A stretch of DNA of 64,000 bases, taken from positions 25,465,891 to 25,529,890 of the forward strand of contig OX453272.1 of NCBI GenBank assembly GCA_949710005.1, written 5' to 3'. The notes below the pieces were generated by a model, which saw only the letters and a program-made list of their open reading frames with translations, ran no database searches and was not told the origin of the DNA. Every line of letters starts with the position of its first letter. Within the stretch, counting starts at the first letter, position 1. This document shows positions 1-12,204 of this stretch, piece by piece. Both the position numbers and the translations under genes were made by a program. The stretch is from Ricordea florida (taxonomy: Eukaryota; Cnidaria; Anthozoa; Corallimorpharia; Ricordeidae).

Positions 1-1097
1 TGATAATGATGGTCACAAACATTCAAGGTTTGACTGGATGTAGGTTAGGGAACATGAGTAGGAATGAATTTTTTCCGCAAGGAATGAGATCATTTTTATT
101 CGTGGCCCCCAAAAGGTTCTCACACCAACTGTAAAACTTTCTCAGCCTCACCTGTTTCTTTTGTACCCTCGGCCAAGCCTTCACTGCTGTGACCAACATC
201 ATTAATAGTCATCAGCTATGGTCCAAATACAAGCATTTTGTGTTTGTACCTGAAAAGGTCGAAGAGGTAAAATGTACACGTGTAGGAGAATAATCAAGTT
301 TCACAGCGACAGCTGTTATGTAGAGTGCTGCTCGCTAGTTAATTTGAGCAAATTAAAAAAAAAATAAAGCGTAGAAAGAGTATCAGTAACTTGATAGTAG
401 TGTTAAAAAAAATATTACAGTAACATCCACATCTGGTCATTGTAAGAATATCAGTATGGTAGGGGGTAAGAGGTAAAATAACATTTTTGTGTGAACGTCC
501 CATTAAGCAAACAGACTCAAGTAGCAAGCTGTTTTATCCAAAGCTGGCTGCATTGACAAGTTTCAACACAGGAGATTAAGTAATAGTCCGCGTAATAACT
601 AGGCAGTCCCACGGCAAAATCGATTAAAAGGTGTGAACTATTAATTTTTAATTACTGGGTTGCCATGGCAATGGCAATCCAGTATTAAAATGGGGTTGAT
701 ATTTTTTTCTCCGTGAGAAATTGCAATTCTTGCGCAATATTGCCTATACAAGGGTTAGCAAAGACGCCGCCGCTGTGTGATTGGCTCGGCATGAACATCG
801 CCATAACCTGATTGAAGTAAGCTCGACGGTGAAGAGAACGTGAAAAGTTTCATGTGGACTCCATTCGCCTAAGTGTTTTTCTTGTGCAGAGCTGCTCTCT
901 TTTCGAGCTGTTAACTCGATTTATTCACTAAATGACTTTATTAGTGTCTATGTTTGCTATTCCTGGATGTGTTTACGTGCTGGAGAGTGTTTTCTTCTTT
1001 AAACGTTGAGGTCTGTGGTGTTAGCGATTCCCTTGGTGACCGTCAGGGTTATGAATCTGTTGGCGATTGACGGAAACGGGATCTGAGAAAAGAGATC
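1..1097. other. Non-coding flank, probable 5' region of the next gene
   Basis: No convincing coding sequence is visible. A near-palindrome at about 656-686 is centred on TTGCCATGGCAA and framed by ACTGG/CCAGT. It could be the end of a repeat or only a local hairpin. The last 300 bases before 1098 may be promoter and 5' UTR of the following gene, but no TATA box stands out. Confidence 0.35.
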
Positions 1098-4000
1098 ATG
1101 AGCGAAATCGACCAGCTGCTAGGAAACTATACATCCCTTGGTGATAAAGGTACCCAAGCAATCATGAGAGACATTCTCACCAGCAAAAAATTCTGGGGTC
1201 AGTTTGCTGATGTGTTCACAACCTACAAAGAGAGCAGCAGTGATGACAAATTTTTGAAAGCCTTGGCCAAAGACTACATGGCATCAAAAGACAAGGAGAA
1301 CAGCAAGCTTATACGTGCACAGGGGGCAAAAGTGACCACAAAACTACTGATTGGTGACAGCTTGAAAGGCAGCAACCTTGATGAAAATGGAGTGATACAG
1401 GGAAGGAATCGAACAGAGACAGCTCAAGCTATTGGTCGAATAAGCAAGTTTGGGGATGAAAGACAGAGGCTGCTATCAATTGTGGCCCAGGACTCCTCAA
1501 TGTCTGAACTACAGGCATATTTCCATTGCTCCAAGAGCACCATCACTGCAGCCAGAGTGCATGCCATATTATTTGGAAGAGGTGGTGCCCCCCGTGATGG
1601 CCTTTCATTTACAAGGCAGGCTGTTAGCCCTCAAATTGTCCAAGAATCCAAAATTTCATCAGCCAAGATGATATCTCAAGGCCATCATCTTGCCGAAGTG
1701 TCCTTGTTTACGGCAAGGAAACCGGGGTTTGATATTGGCAGTGTGATATCAAGGATGTAATTCAGCAGTACCAGTTGAAATATCCCAATGGTCTCAAGAG
1801 GACCTATATTTACACTCATTTGCCAAAGAATTTCAGGATGAATTCAATGCTTGCTGGTCTTTGCAACCTTTGCAATGATTTGGGACATTCAAACTTTGAA
1901 TCCCTGCAGCTTCTCATGAATGACCTGGAAAATGAGGGTGTGTTGTTAAATTCTCATACTGAACTTGTCCAGGCTATGAGACAGCATCAAAAGTTTCTAA
2001 AGGTGCAATTTCCCAAAGAAGTAAGTAATAATTTTATACCTTTTGCAATTGCATTACAGGTGCACTTGTTATCATTTGCAAGGCTATTTCTTAGGTCTCC
2101 ATATATATTGTGGTAAATTACTGTATATTCTGATGCAAACACTTAGGGAGTTTGAAAACATAACCAGTGACACATTGAATTCTCCCAAACTATTTCTTTG
2201 TGATTGGATTACATTATGTACATGAAGCCCTTTTCTATTAGTCTGATAGCAAAAATGAGTAAATATAGAAGTAGAACTTAACAAAAGTTAGACTTATGAG
2301 CCTGACATGTTCAGATAATACTCTGAGGTACATGTACATGCACATTTAGTAGAATTTGGCAAGTTTTGAAACAATCCAGATATCCAAATTTAATTCCATG
2401 GCAAGAGAAAATCAATAGTTGTAAGCCAAGTCATTATTAAAGTAGATTTTAAATTTTATGTTTTCTCCTAATCTGGAAAGGAAAGAATATTTTGATTGCT
2501 CAGAGTATACAGCTCCTAGATAACAGTGAAAAGCCAAGAGGATCAATCAGAAGGACTGAATTGATCCAAATTTTAGTTTTCCTTTTATTCATTTGTTTCC
2601 GTTTTCTGTAGAAATCAGTGTTGAAGTAATGGTAAAAATTCCAGACCTTTTTTAAAATATTGAATTTGAAAATGTTTAACTTTGTTTCCATGATATATTC
2701 CATATATCCTGTGTATTTAACACAGGTTGCTTTTATATGCCATTTCTAATAAAAATTATTTACTATTTTTTTATTAATTTGTACACAACGAAGGTAACAG
2801 AAGATCAGAAAAAGACAGAGGTCATTGACCTATGGTCAGAAGATACCAAGCAAGATGCGTGGTTTTCACAGAGTGCCCTTGACATTGGTTTCCGTTGGCT
2901 GGAGTCTGTTTATCCAGAATTTCATGTCTACTTGTTTTCTGGTATGCTTGTTGAACAATATGCCATTTGTTATCCTGTATATACAGAATGTAATCACCAA
3001 GGACAGCAAAGGATCTAGTGAAATTCTATGATAAAGGCTGTGGAAGCACTTTGATTGATGTTTTCATGTGTCTTACACAAGCATTTACCATAACTTGTAG
3101 AGTAAGGTTAAAAACTGTATGTGTTGTCTCCCTTGTGGAGCTTACAAATCTGTGTGAACCGTGTCTTTTCATTATTTTCGATCTTTTAGACAATGGACCA
3201 CATTACCATAATAGTGGGTTTCTGTTCTACTTGACTGAAGTGAACAGGGTTTTCAACTTCACCCTCAAGGAATACAACAATTTTGAAGCTGGTGAGGGCA
3301 AGTCACAGCTCGATTCACACTTCGCCCACATCAGTCATACGATTGTGCGATGGGTACGTTTGGGCAATGACCTAGAAAGTGGAGAACAAGTTGCAGATTT
3401 AATCAAGGTACGTAACATTGAATAATTTCGAATTACATCCAAATACAATTTTCAATCTGCCATGAAAGGCTGGGAGCTCATGATAATGGCAATGACTGAT
3501 AATAGTACATAAGTAAAGATTAACACCGTGTCTCCTGGAAAGTATTATTTGTTTCAATGCCTTACTCCAAATATATTCATGATAGCTGCAATGCTTGAGT
3601 TTTGCTAAATAGACTCCCAAAGATAAATCTGTCTTCCCTGGATACTGTTGTCATTTACCACATGTTGTCCTAAACACCCGCATTTGTTAGTTATGAAACA
3701 ATTTTTTCCCAAGAATTTTCAAATTATCGTCTACAGCAGTATTTCATTCTTTCAAAAATCAACACAGTTTTTCTTGTAGTTAAAGAGATGCTTACCTGAC
3801 ATTTGTGTTCATTGTTTTCAAACATATTGCTCTAACAGACTATGAAGCATACATCTTGCAAGAAACTGCTGATTGACCGATCCAAATCAAGAAAAGTGGG
3901 GACTCTTAAGGACATCTCCTTATTTGGGAACTTCCTGTTTCCAATCGAAGGTGAATTTGCAGGTGGTGTACAACTAAGGTCATTGGCAGGGATTGGTGGT

Positions 4001-5635
4001 TCTGATAACAAAACCAAAGCACAAATCTCAGAACCTTCTGGGAGACAAGTTCCAATTGCTGGTGCAACTGGTGCCACGACTTTGGAAGAGCAGCCCGCAC
4101 CAGAACCAAATCAGTGCCCTGTAGCTTTTTCAGGCCCAAGGATTGCAGAGGGATATGATGTCAGATTTGTTCAGCATGCACCAGAACAGGAAGCCATTTC
4201 ATCTTTGTATTGTATGGAGATTGACCAGTATTTAGCTCAGAGGCCAGAATGTGGATATGTCCTGAAACATGGCCCAGGAAAAAGAACATTGTTCAGTCAA
4301 GCCCAAAAAGACATAATGGTTGAATTTTACAATAGGCAGGCAGTTAATCGGATCAGAGCTGAACCAAAAGATGTTATGAAGGCAATGACAGAAGCAGGTT
4401 TAGAAGTCCTCTCAGCAACCCAGATTAAGTCTTGGTGGAGCACATACCACCGCAAAAATAGAAATTTATTGGTCAATGCACCATCTGTTACCAACACATC
4501 CAGTTTCACTCGAGCAAGTAACTCTATGCCATGCAGTGAACCACCTGCCTCTATGTCATCTAATGCCACACCTACCTCTATGCCCTTCAGTGTGTTGTCT
4601 GCTGCTGTGTCATCCAGTACACCTTATGCTTCTCTACCAACCAGTGCACTGCGCACCCTTGTGCCATCGTCTGCACTTCCTGTTGCTGTGTCATTCAAGG
4701 TCGCACCTAACTCTGTGCCTTTCAGCGCACCACCCGCTGCTATGTCAACCAGTGAATCACCTGCCTCTGTGTTGTCCAGTTCTACCATTTCACCTGGCTT
4801 TGCGCCTTTCCACTCACTACCTGTTGCTGTGTCATTCAGTGCTGCACTTACCTCTGTGCCCTCCAATACATTGCCCACCCTTGTTCCATCGTCTGCACTT
4901 CCCGTTGCTGTGTCAACCAATGTCACACCTACATGTACCACTGTGCCTTTCAGTGCATCACCTGTCTCTGTGTCATCCACTTATACCATTTCACAAGCAT
5001 CTCTGTTCGGTTATCTTTCACCATTCTCAAGTGCGGTAGTTGAGTGGTCCTTTCCAGAGGATTTCAGTCAGTCCACCATAAATGGTAGAAATGGAAGTAA
5101 TGCTTGTGCTTTGATTTCTTTGTACTTCGGACAAGCGGCTTCTAGAGGTCTTCTATCCCCAAGAGAAGGACTTAAATTGAATAATCAATGGAAGGATGCC
5201 CTCCATGATGCAATGATTCGTGAAAATGATTTGCATGATGATATGTTTGACCATGATGGTGTCAATCTGAATGTTGACGAAGCAGTCGAAATGGAAGGAG
5301 AGGACTGCGGTGTCCTTTGCCTTGGACAACAAACGGATCTGTTTGGCGCATCTGCAAAGCAGTTACTGGCAGATTTGCTTGATGAACTCTCCATTAGAAA
5401 ACAAAGAAGTTGTAATTTATTTTTCTCATCTGGTAGAACAATGTTTTTGATGGCTGACAGTTCCGGGGATCTCTATTTTGTAGATTCCCATTCCTACAGA
5501 GATAGTGGGGCACTAATAGCAAGTGCACCACCTGGTAATGGTGTAGCATTTGCTGACTGGATTTGTAAAATGATGGATTTTAATTGGTGCTGTCCTTTTA
5601 CTTTAGGATCAGTAAACGAGGTTATATATAGCTAG
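1098..5635 (+). pseudogene. Multi-exon transposon-like gene with broken first exon
   Basis: Four exons can be read: about 1098-2020, 2794-2941, 3190-3407 and 3839-5635. The borders (gtaagt at 2021, gtatgc at 2942, gtacgt at 3408; AG ends at 2793, 3189, 3838) keep phase. The exon 2/3 junction creates SDNGPHYHN and exon 3 continues to FEAGEGKSQLDSHFAHISH, an Asp- and Glu-containing block that could belong to an RNase-H-like DDE nuclease. Exon 1 opens MSEIDQLLGNYTSLGDKG, shifts frame between about 1640 and 1660, then has an in-frame TGA near 1730, so the gene is probably dead. The protein family looks familiar from cnidarian repeats, but I cannot name its superfamily. The exon model is strong; the function is inference. 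Confidence 0.6.
3839..5635 (+). CDS. Terminal exon: helix-turn-helix, Ser/Pro repeat and protease-like C-terminus
   Basis: This open exon of about 598 codons joins exon 3 in phase 0. Its first 50 residues contain NFLFPIEGEFAGGVQ. Residues about 155-205 (LFSQAQKDIMVEFYNRQ to QIKSWWSTYHRK) look like a homeodomain-like helix-turn-helix, suggesting DNA binding. Residues about 215-390 are low-complexity Ser/Pro/Ala/Val with an irregular 15-16-residue repeat. The C-terminal 190 residues begin GRNGSNACALISLYFGQ and later show LYFVDSHSY; a Cys, a His and an Asp in that order are reminiscent of papain-fold proteases, but this is a guess from motif shape. It ends TAG at 5633-5635. The exon itself is undamaged although exon 1 is broken. 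Confidence 0.55.
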   Translation, partial: TMKHTSCKKLLIDRSKSRKVGTLKDISLFGNFLFPIEGEFAGGVQLRSLAGIGGSDNKTKAQISEPSGRQVPIAGATGATTLEEQPAPEPNQCPVAFSGPRIAEGYDVRFVQHAPEQEAISSLYCMEIDQYLAQRPECGYVLKHGPGKRTLFSQAQKDIMVEFYNRQAVNRIRAEPKDVMKAMTEAGLEVLSATQIKSWWSTYHRKNRNLLVNAPSVTNTSSFTRASNSMPCSEPPASMSSNATPTSMPFSVLSAAVSSSTPYASLPTSALRTLVPSSALPVAVSFKVAPNSVPFSAPPAAMSTSESPASVLSSSTISPGFAPFHSLPVAVSFSAALTSVPSNTLPTLVPSSALPVAVSTNVTPTCTTVPFSASPVSVSSTYTISQASLFGYLSPFSSAVVEWSFPEDFSQSTINGRNGSNACALISLYFGQAASRGLLSPREGLKLNNQWKDALHDAMIRENDLHDDMFDHDGVNLNVDEAVEMEGEDCGVLCLGQQTDLFGASAKQLLADLLDELSIRKQRSCNLFFSSGRTMFLMADSSGDLYFVDSHSYRDSGALIASAPPGNGVAFADWICKMMDFNWCCPFTLGSVNEVIYS

Positions 5636-5668
5636 AAGTTAAAAAAATACTTTTTTTCCCAGGGGCCA

Positions 5669-5782
5669 GATTCACAAAGCCATCCTAGGTTTAAACTTGT
5701 CCTATGTTTTGATTGAATACTACAGCTTATTATTAACAGAAAATGCTTAGAATTATCGTCACTTATGATAGCTTTGTGAATC
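5669..5782. mobile_element. Short MITE with inverted ends
   Basis: GATTCACAAAGC at 5669-5680 is answered by its exact reverse complement at 5771-5782. The similarity continues inward for a few bases (CAT against TAT). No coding sequence lies between. The flanking target duplication is not clear, so the outer limits may be several bases further out. Confidence 0.6.
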
Positions 5783-6646
5783 TTGCCGCAGAATATTTTT
5801 CTGGCGCTTTCACCAGAAGCCAGTGGCTGGTGATTACTGCTGCTTACTTTGTCGGAACTTACCTCTTAACACTGGCTTCTTTATTGTTATTTTCACTCAA
5901 ATGCTTATAAGAATATTTGTTGGACTGCTCCTACTTTGCATAGCTGAGACAGCCAATTCAAAACCAGACAGTGCAGACCGATGGTGTGTAAGTTTAAGTC
6001 AAAGTTATGTGTACAGTCTACAGTGCATACATATTGTTGTACATATTGTTGTATCCATTTAACTAGTGGACAAATGAATTTTTCAAGTAAATGATGTGGC
6101 AAGCTTCCTGAAACACCCTATTCTAGACCATATTTTGTTTGCTCTACCCAATTTCAGACTAGCAAGGGCTTAAAGGGGTACAAATTCCGGATGTTAAAAC
6201 AAGTGAACTTTTCAGGAGATGAAGAGAATTAGAAGGTAGCCTCTAAAAAACATGCCCAATTCCAGAGCAGGGTGTGCAAAACCCGATTGAGACCAAAAGG
6301 GCAAAAACAAATACCCTTTAGCGCCTTACCATTATAGGTCATATAGGTCTGTTATACACATAGACAGCCGGTAACTGCCTTCCCTCTCCCACCCTTACAC
6401 AGGTTATTTATGCTACCCCGCCCATCACTGTCATTCCTGTTGGCCTCAAATTTGAATAACGCATGGGTTCTAGAGTATGAAATTTTATTTTACAAGCGAT
6501 TCTGGAAGAAGTAAAGTACAATTCACTTTTCGCAAGTGACAATTCCAAATCTCGGGTCACGCACATCAATGCAAAGCGATTTTGATTATATTCAAAGCCG
6601 GTGCAAGCGTGCTTCACCGTACTGAGGCAAGTTTTTGACAGTATTA
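5783..6646. other. No gene recognised
   Basis: AT-rich sequence with only short chance reading frames. I see no domain, repeat boundary or splice-compatible exon that I can support. Confidence 0.4.
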
Positions 6647-6652
6647 ATGCAT

Positions 6653-7406
6653 CAGTCAATTCCAGCAGTGCTCATCCCCCCCGGACAACCGCGGGGCATT
6701 TGCTCACGTTGTCAGTCCTGGGGGTGGGGCATTCGCAATTTTCTCGTGGCCCGGGGGCTGGGCATTTGCGTACCCCGGGGCGACCCCTGGGCATTTGACA
6801 CACGATTTTTTGAAAGTGCCATGGATGAATTCAGCGGAAAAGACGAGGCGTTTGTCGAGCAATGGCTTGTCCATCAGGGACTAGAAAAACTGGTCGATGT
6901 TTTTCAAGGTATGTTTTCTCAATTTTGGATGTTTCTTCATTATTTGTAAGCATATAAATATAAGTGACAAGGTGAACTATATTTTGTTTTAATATCACAA
7001 AACAATCACTGACGTGAACACGACTATTTCGCATTTCGCATTCAAAACTAGCCTAGCATTTTTTAAATTCGTGAAAGTGGAGTTAAAATACTTAAGGTTT
7101 GCGAATTCAAATGATGCAGTATTCAAGACAGATCTTGACTAGACTAGCACTAGACTACGGGTAGTCCCTCTTTCGCTTAGTCCGTCGTGCGTGACGCAAA
7201 AGAAAACTGCAATAAAAAAATGGGCGCGTGTTGGAAGGCGACGATCCCGGGGGCAGGGCATTTGCCCTCATTCTTCGTCCCCATCCAGGGGCATTTAGAC
7301 AGCTTCTGTGTCCCCACCCCGGGGAATTTTGCCCATTTTTTTAAAAAATGCTAATGCCCAGGGGTTAGCCCGGGGGGGGGGGGATGGGCACTGCTGGAAT
7401 TGACTG
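6653..7406. mobile_element. 754-bp TIR element with ATGCAT target duplication
   Basis: The left end reads CAGTCAATTCCAGCAGTG (6653-6670) and the right end is its exact reverse complement (7389-7406). Both are flanked by ATGCAT (6647-6652 and 7407-7412), which fits a 6-bp target-site duplication, although the sequence is palindromic. Inside each end are G/C-rich blocks with several GGGCATTT(G) copies. The element contains no transposase and must be non-autonomous or deleted. I do not recognise the superfamily. Confidence 0.75.
6821..6908 (+). CDS. Single SAM-like first exon inside the TIR element
   Basis: An ATG at 6821 opens MDEFSGKDEAFVEQWL and runs to VDVFQ, where CAAG is followed by a GTATGT donor at 6909. 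The pattern VEQWL..QGLEKLVDVF matches the first two helices of a sterile alpha motif domain, a protein-protein interaction module. No following exon is visible before the element ends, so this is a stranded first exon: either captured from a host gene or left from the autonomous parent. Confidence 0.45.
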
Positions 7407-7412
7407 ATGCAT

Positions 7413-8670
7413 AACTCCTCGTATCAGAGGGAAAAGTTCTTCGGAAACGCCAAGAAGATTTCTCAACCGCTAGTGATCCATGAGATAAGATATAGTTCGG
7501 CGGTCAGCGTTTGAACTCCAAGTTCGCGGGGCAATTGCAGTCAAATTTGTCCTTTCCTTTGGAAAATTTATCCGTGGCCCGAAACTTCATGGTCTCATCG
7601 AAAAAAAAGCAGCAAAATTTGGCTGAAATAAAAATATCAACAAATACTTAAGAAATTATTCGCTATGACTGGTTTTCTTTGAATGGGATCCGATTGGTGC
7701 TTCAGAGAAGTCATCCTAAAAGGTAAGATACCAAATTTCCACACATCAAACAAACCAAGAACTGAAGAGAAGACGATCGCGTGGTCTGTAATATTCCTGT
7801 GTTCGATTCCGATTTTGACAGTTCTTTTGCGAAATCGGAGCAATATATTTTGTGTCATGTTGACGACAGATGTATTACTGCACGCTTTTTGGGATGAATA
7901 TAAACTCCGACCGATTGGCGCATAGAAAATTCCCCGTTTCAAATATGTCATTTCTATTATCATTATAATATCGTTTAGCCGATAGGAAAAGTTGTAGAAC
8001 GAATCATAAGTTCTGTAAATTTCAAAACAACATTCAAAATTCGCGCTTTTGGCACCAGAGCCAATGAGAACTTTCAGATTTAATTCAGTTACACTAATTA
8101 GCACGAGAAAATTAACCGCCGCTGTTTCCGCGGCCTATTGTTCTTTTGTCTAGTTCTTATCCGGACCATTACTTAAACAATGCTGACAGGGGAAAGGCAA
8201 AATGGACTCCCAAATGACAAAATTAGCCATTTTTTATTTTCTGATCTGTTTATGACTAATGAAAGAAACAAATCTGCACTGTCAACTAAAATGAGTCTGA
8301 TTATCTCTAGTGAATAATATTGAGACTGATGTTAACAAGTCTTGAAACAAACATCACGGTTGCCTATCATTATTTTACTTAAGATTGTAGATTCATTGCA
8401 AAATATATGCATAGGGGCAACCAACCTGATCTATGTGCTGGCTGATTAAATATCCAGCAACTTATATTCTACCCTTTGTGTGCTGAATTAACACAGATAA
8501 ACACACAGTAGTCACGCCAGCTTAAATCCCTTTATGACTGTTTTGGCTCCAGACAGAGTAGCAGTTATTTCAAAGTTGTGTAATATAATTTCAAGGAAGA
8601 ACAAAGGGATCTACTCTTACACAAGTGGGTTTATGTTGCAGCCGCTGTTTTGCAACGGCTTTGTACTTCT
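7413..8670. other. No gene recognised
   Basis: This stretch carries only short reading frames on both strands. No domain, TIR or tandem repeat is apparent. Confidence 0.4.
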
Positions 8671-8674
8671 CTAT

Positions 8675-11640
8675 TGTTGGACATTAGTATTACTGAACAC
8701 TAGCGCCTAGTTCTCTTCGTTTTCACCAAATGAGATGCGTAAGCGATACGTAGGGTTAGCGTTGTTTTTTACCTCGTGGTCAGAGTTTTTTGTTCAGAAC
8801 TTCCCGTTTTGTTTGATTTAGTATTTAAATCAGCCATGTTCTAGTCAGGATTTCTCACTGATGTTTCACCGCTTTGAACGACGTCAGATTGAATAAATAG
8901 TTAAGTGTTCAGGAACTCCGGCTCGTCACTGGCGCGTAGACACTCAACAGCCTCAACCAGTTCTTACCAGAGAGGCCGTAACAGTGAAACATCAACGGAA
9001 CGAAAGAAAGCATCGATCATCAGCATGAATACTCATCATGGTTCGAGCGAACGGCAAAGTTTGGAACGGATCGCCGAAGAAACGTGTGGCGCCGAAGGTA
9101 GCTTACCAGACACAAGAACCAGAACCCGGAGCGCCAAAGGTTTGATATTAACATTGATATTAAGGAGAATGCACTTACACAAGCGAGACGTACCCTTTTG
9201 AACAAGCTGCAGGACCTGCAAAAGTGTCATTTTAATTATAGAGATCCCGAAGACCTCAAATCTAAAATAAGCCACACCGAAGATCTGTTTAATGGATATC
9301 AACAAGCCTTTGACGTGCTGGCCACCCTCGTTGATTCCCAAGAACAACGAAAACTCCAAGAAGCGTTTCAAGCGGTGCAAATTCAGTGGAAGGGGACCAA
9401 GGAATTGGTGTTGAATCGGATCCAGAAAGTCGAAAGGGAAGACGTTTTGTCTAGACACTCTCCATCGACCACCACCAGTAAAAGATCGTCTGGCTCTTCC
9501 TCCTCGGCAAGAAACAAAAAGTTAGACGCTCAAGCGAAGGCAGCTGCCCTCAGAAGCAAGATGGAAATTCAAGAAGAGATTATCAAACACAAAAGCTTGA
9601 TGGCCAAACAAGAAGCCAAATTGACAAGGTTGAAGATTAAACAAGAGCTGGCAGAGGCGGAAGCTGAAGCGGTCGTGTATGAGAAGGCTGAACATGAAGA
9701 AGAAGGCTCCTTTCATTTCAATCCCGTTCCCCAACTCCCTCAAGAAACCAAACAGCAAACACTAGATCACCTCCTGGCGCCTGACAGCCACGAAGACGAA
9801 AGAGGCCTGAACCCAAATGTAACTTCCTTCACACCGTATTCCGAGGTCATACCACCCGCAGTACCACTCCTCACGTCTCAAGATCTCCAAAACACCGACA
9901 AGGCTCTTATCGAAGCACTTTCATTTCAAAAATTACCCACTCTAACCCCCAAGATCTTCAAAGGAGAAGAATTGGAGTTTCTGCGATGGGAGTCCTCCTT
10001 CGATGCTCTGGTTGGCTCCACCTTGATAGATTCCAGAGCTAAATTGCACTATCTGGGGAGCCATTAAAGATGGTCGAACATTACCAAGATTTACACGAGG
10101 ACCTCGATTCTGCCTACCTTCGTGCCCGAAAGGAACTAAGGTATAGATACGGCAACCCAAGCGTGCTGACCACTAGCCTCGACAAAAAACTGACCCAGTG
10201 GCCAAAGATCGGAAGAGGACAGTCCCGAGACCTCCTAAAGTTCAGCGATTTCCTGAACCAAGTCACGACCGCCATGCAAAAATACTTGGCTTTGAAGGTT
10301 TTCGACAGTTCCAGAGAAATAGTCAAGCTGTCAACCAAGTTACCTGGGTGGGCACAGAATCACTGGCGTAAAGTGGTGTGAAAAATAAGAAAACAGCTTT
10401 CTACCCTTCGCAGACACAGTAGAGACTCTTGCTCGCCAAGCAAACATGCCCGAATTTGAGAAACCAGCCCTAGGGGATGAGACAGACCCAGAGAGAAGGT
10501 CCACCCAGTACACCAGAAGAAGGTCTTCGCCCACAACCAAAGCCTTTACCTCAGCCAGGGCCTTCAGTACGAATGTAGCTCCCAGGCCACAATGGCAACC
10601 CAGACCTCAACCCCGGGGGAAACAGAACGAACTTTCACCTTCCAAGGAATGTCAATACTGCCAGAAAAATGACCACAAATTGATTGACTGCCCCGACTTC
10701 ATGAAAGCAGAATTCGAATCACGAAAGCACTTTCTGAGAGAGCAAAGAATTTGCTTCAACTGCTTGGCTTCTAGCGACCACGTGGCCAAGAAATGTGACC
10801 AAGTCAAACCAGAATGTGCAACTTGCGGACAAAGACACGTTACCGCTCTACATGACCCAGAGAGACACCCCAGTGAGCCTCGTGCTACAACACACTGCAC
10901 ACAAGTATGCGGTTCGAGCCAAGTCTCAAAATCATGCGCCAAGATTGTGTTGGTATGGCTTCGTCATCCGAGTACTCCAGGCAAAGAGGTTCTTACGTAT
11001 GCCCTCCTTGACGATCAGAGCAATGCTGTCCTCATGAAAGAGTCCGTCTACGAGAGACTGGGTCTACAGGGTACCGAGGCCAATATCCGAGTTTCCACCG
11101 TGTTGGAAAGAGATCGTCTTGAGGCTTGTCACCGGGTGAAGGGTCTTGAAGTGCCGGATTATCATCAGCACCACATACACCAGAGATGATCTCCCCGCAG
11201 ACGAGACAGACATCCCAACCAGACATGCAGCAAGACAATGGCCCCACTTGAGACAAATTGCTGATCACATTTCAAAGCACCATGCCGTGGAAATTGGTCT
11301 CCTAGTCGGACGGAACGTTCCAAAAGCCATGAAGATACAAGAAGTTGTCAATGGAGAAGATGACCAACTGTGGGCTGAGCATTATGACCTGGGATGGACA
11401 ATCATTGGCAATGTGTGCACAGGAGAAAAAAACCAGAATGGCGGAACCTTCAAGGTAAACAGGGTCACGATTCATGACAGTGTGACAACAAAGGAAGTCA
11501 GTCCTTCTGAGGTACAAAGAATGATGGAACTCGACTACAACGAGCGAAGGCCTTGTCGTGGAGGCACCAACGTCCACTCGATGGAAGACAAGAAGTTCTT
11601 GCAAACTCTAGAGCAGGGCATACACAAGGACATATTACAT
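8675..11640 (+). mobile_element. 5' fragment of a BEL/Pao-type LTR retrotransposon
   Basis: A gag/protease-encoding segment begins shortly after 8905 and homology stops at about 11640, just where reverse transcriptase would begin. No RT, RNase H, integrase or second LTR follows. The 5' LTR is probably within about 8675-8912 (an AATAAA lies at 8891, and TGTTGGACATTAG at 8671 is a possible start), but without a second LTR copy this cannot be verified. The break places the element directly upstream of unrelated USP-like exons at 11774. Confidence 0.7.
8905..11640 (+). pseudogene. gag: Gag-protease of BEL/Pao type, several frameshifts
   Basis: Gag is read from the segments 8905-9200, 9198-10050, 10070-10380 and 10446-11189 in changing frames. 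It has a coiled-coil Lys/Glu-rich middle (about 9520-9700). A zinc-knuckle region follows at 10650-10850 (CQYCQKNDHKLIDC, CFNCLASSDHVAKKC, CATCGQRHVTALH). Next comes an aspartic-protease segment with ALLDDQSNAVLM, and then a DUF1758-like linker in another frame (11146-11640: GLLVGRNVP, HYDLGWTIIGNV). At least three single-base frame changes (about 9195, 10050 and 10380, plus one near 11170) make it non-functional. The order gag, knuckles, protease is typical of BEL/Pao gag-pol. Confidence 0.75.
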
Positions 11641-11773
11641 TCCGAAATCAAAAATCTCATATCCTTCCTATTTCACACTAAAAAACCTTTGGCAGTGTAA
11701 CCAATGGATTTAAATTATTATGTGATACCTTCACTGTTCGTTGCTAACTAGTCTTTGACTTTAATTCACCCAG

Positions 11774-12204
11774 AACAACAATGTGTACGAGTTGAAGGGT
11801 GTAGTTGTGCATAGTGGCACAAGCTGCAACAGTAGCCACTACTATAGCTTCTGCAAAGTAGACAAGAAGTGGTTCTGCATGAATGATGACATGGTAAGTG
11901 AAAGAACCTGGTTGCTTGCCAATATTATATTATCTAAAATAATTTATGGAGAAGGCCATTGTTGCTCAGATTTACATCTTAATTACAGGTCTCCCCTGTG
12001 TCAAGTACCGAAGCTCTTAGCCAAGAGGCATATGTCCTCTTTTACGTACCCTGCCGAATCAATATGGAAAAGGTTAGTGTCAAAAATGCACCTCTCAAAT
12101 CCTCCACACTTATCTAGAAACCCATGCTAATACTGACCAATGCATATTTGCCACTTTATTATTCTAGGAGAATCAACAGACAATTGCAAAGGAGGAAGTT
12201 TTGA
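11774..12204 (+). pseudogene. C-terminal exons of a USP-type deubiquitinase
   Basis: Three exons join in phase: 11774-11893, 11989-12072 and 12168-12204, with donors gtaagt, gttagt and gtgagt. The first encodes YELKGVVVHSGTS followed by SSHYYSFCK, the region around the catalytic His of ubiquitin-specific proteases, and MNDDM. The second ends EAYVLFYV, the usual last strand of the USP fold. The Cys box and the rest of the catalytic domain are absent; upstream lies the truncated BEL element, so the 5' part was lost or is beyond recognition. The SS before HYY, where Gly is common, may also weaken the site. The exons continue toward the Ulp1 exons at 12691. Confidence 0.7.

Noticed and set aside
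4476..5039. Long His/Leu/Pro-rich ORF
   Set aside because: It is an alternative frame of the Ser/Pro repeat region in the real exon 3839-5635; its composition reflects the repeat.
7637..8104. 155-codon minus-strand ORF as a gene
   Set aside because: No domain, no splice partner, and low-complexity hydrophobic composition as expected by chance in AT-rich DNA.
11302..11604. Minus-strand ORF in the BEL element
   Set aside because: Antisense to the DUF1758-like linker; no independent support.
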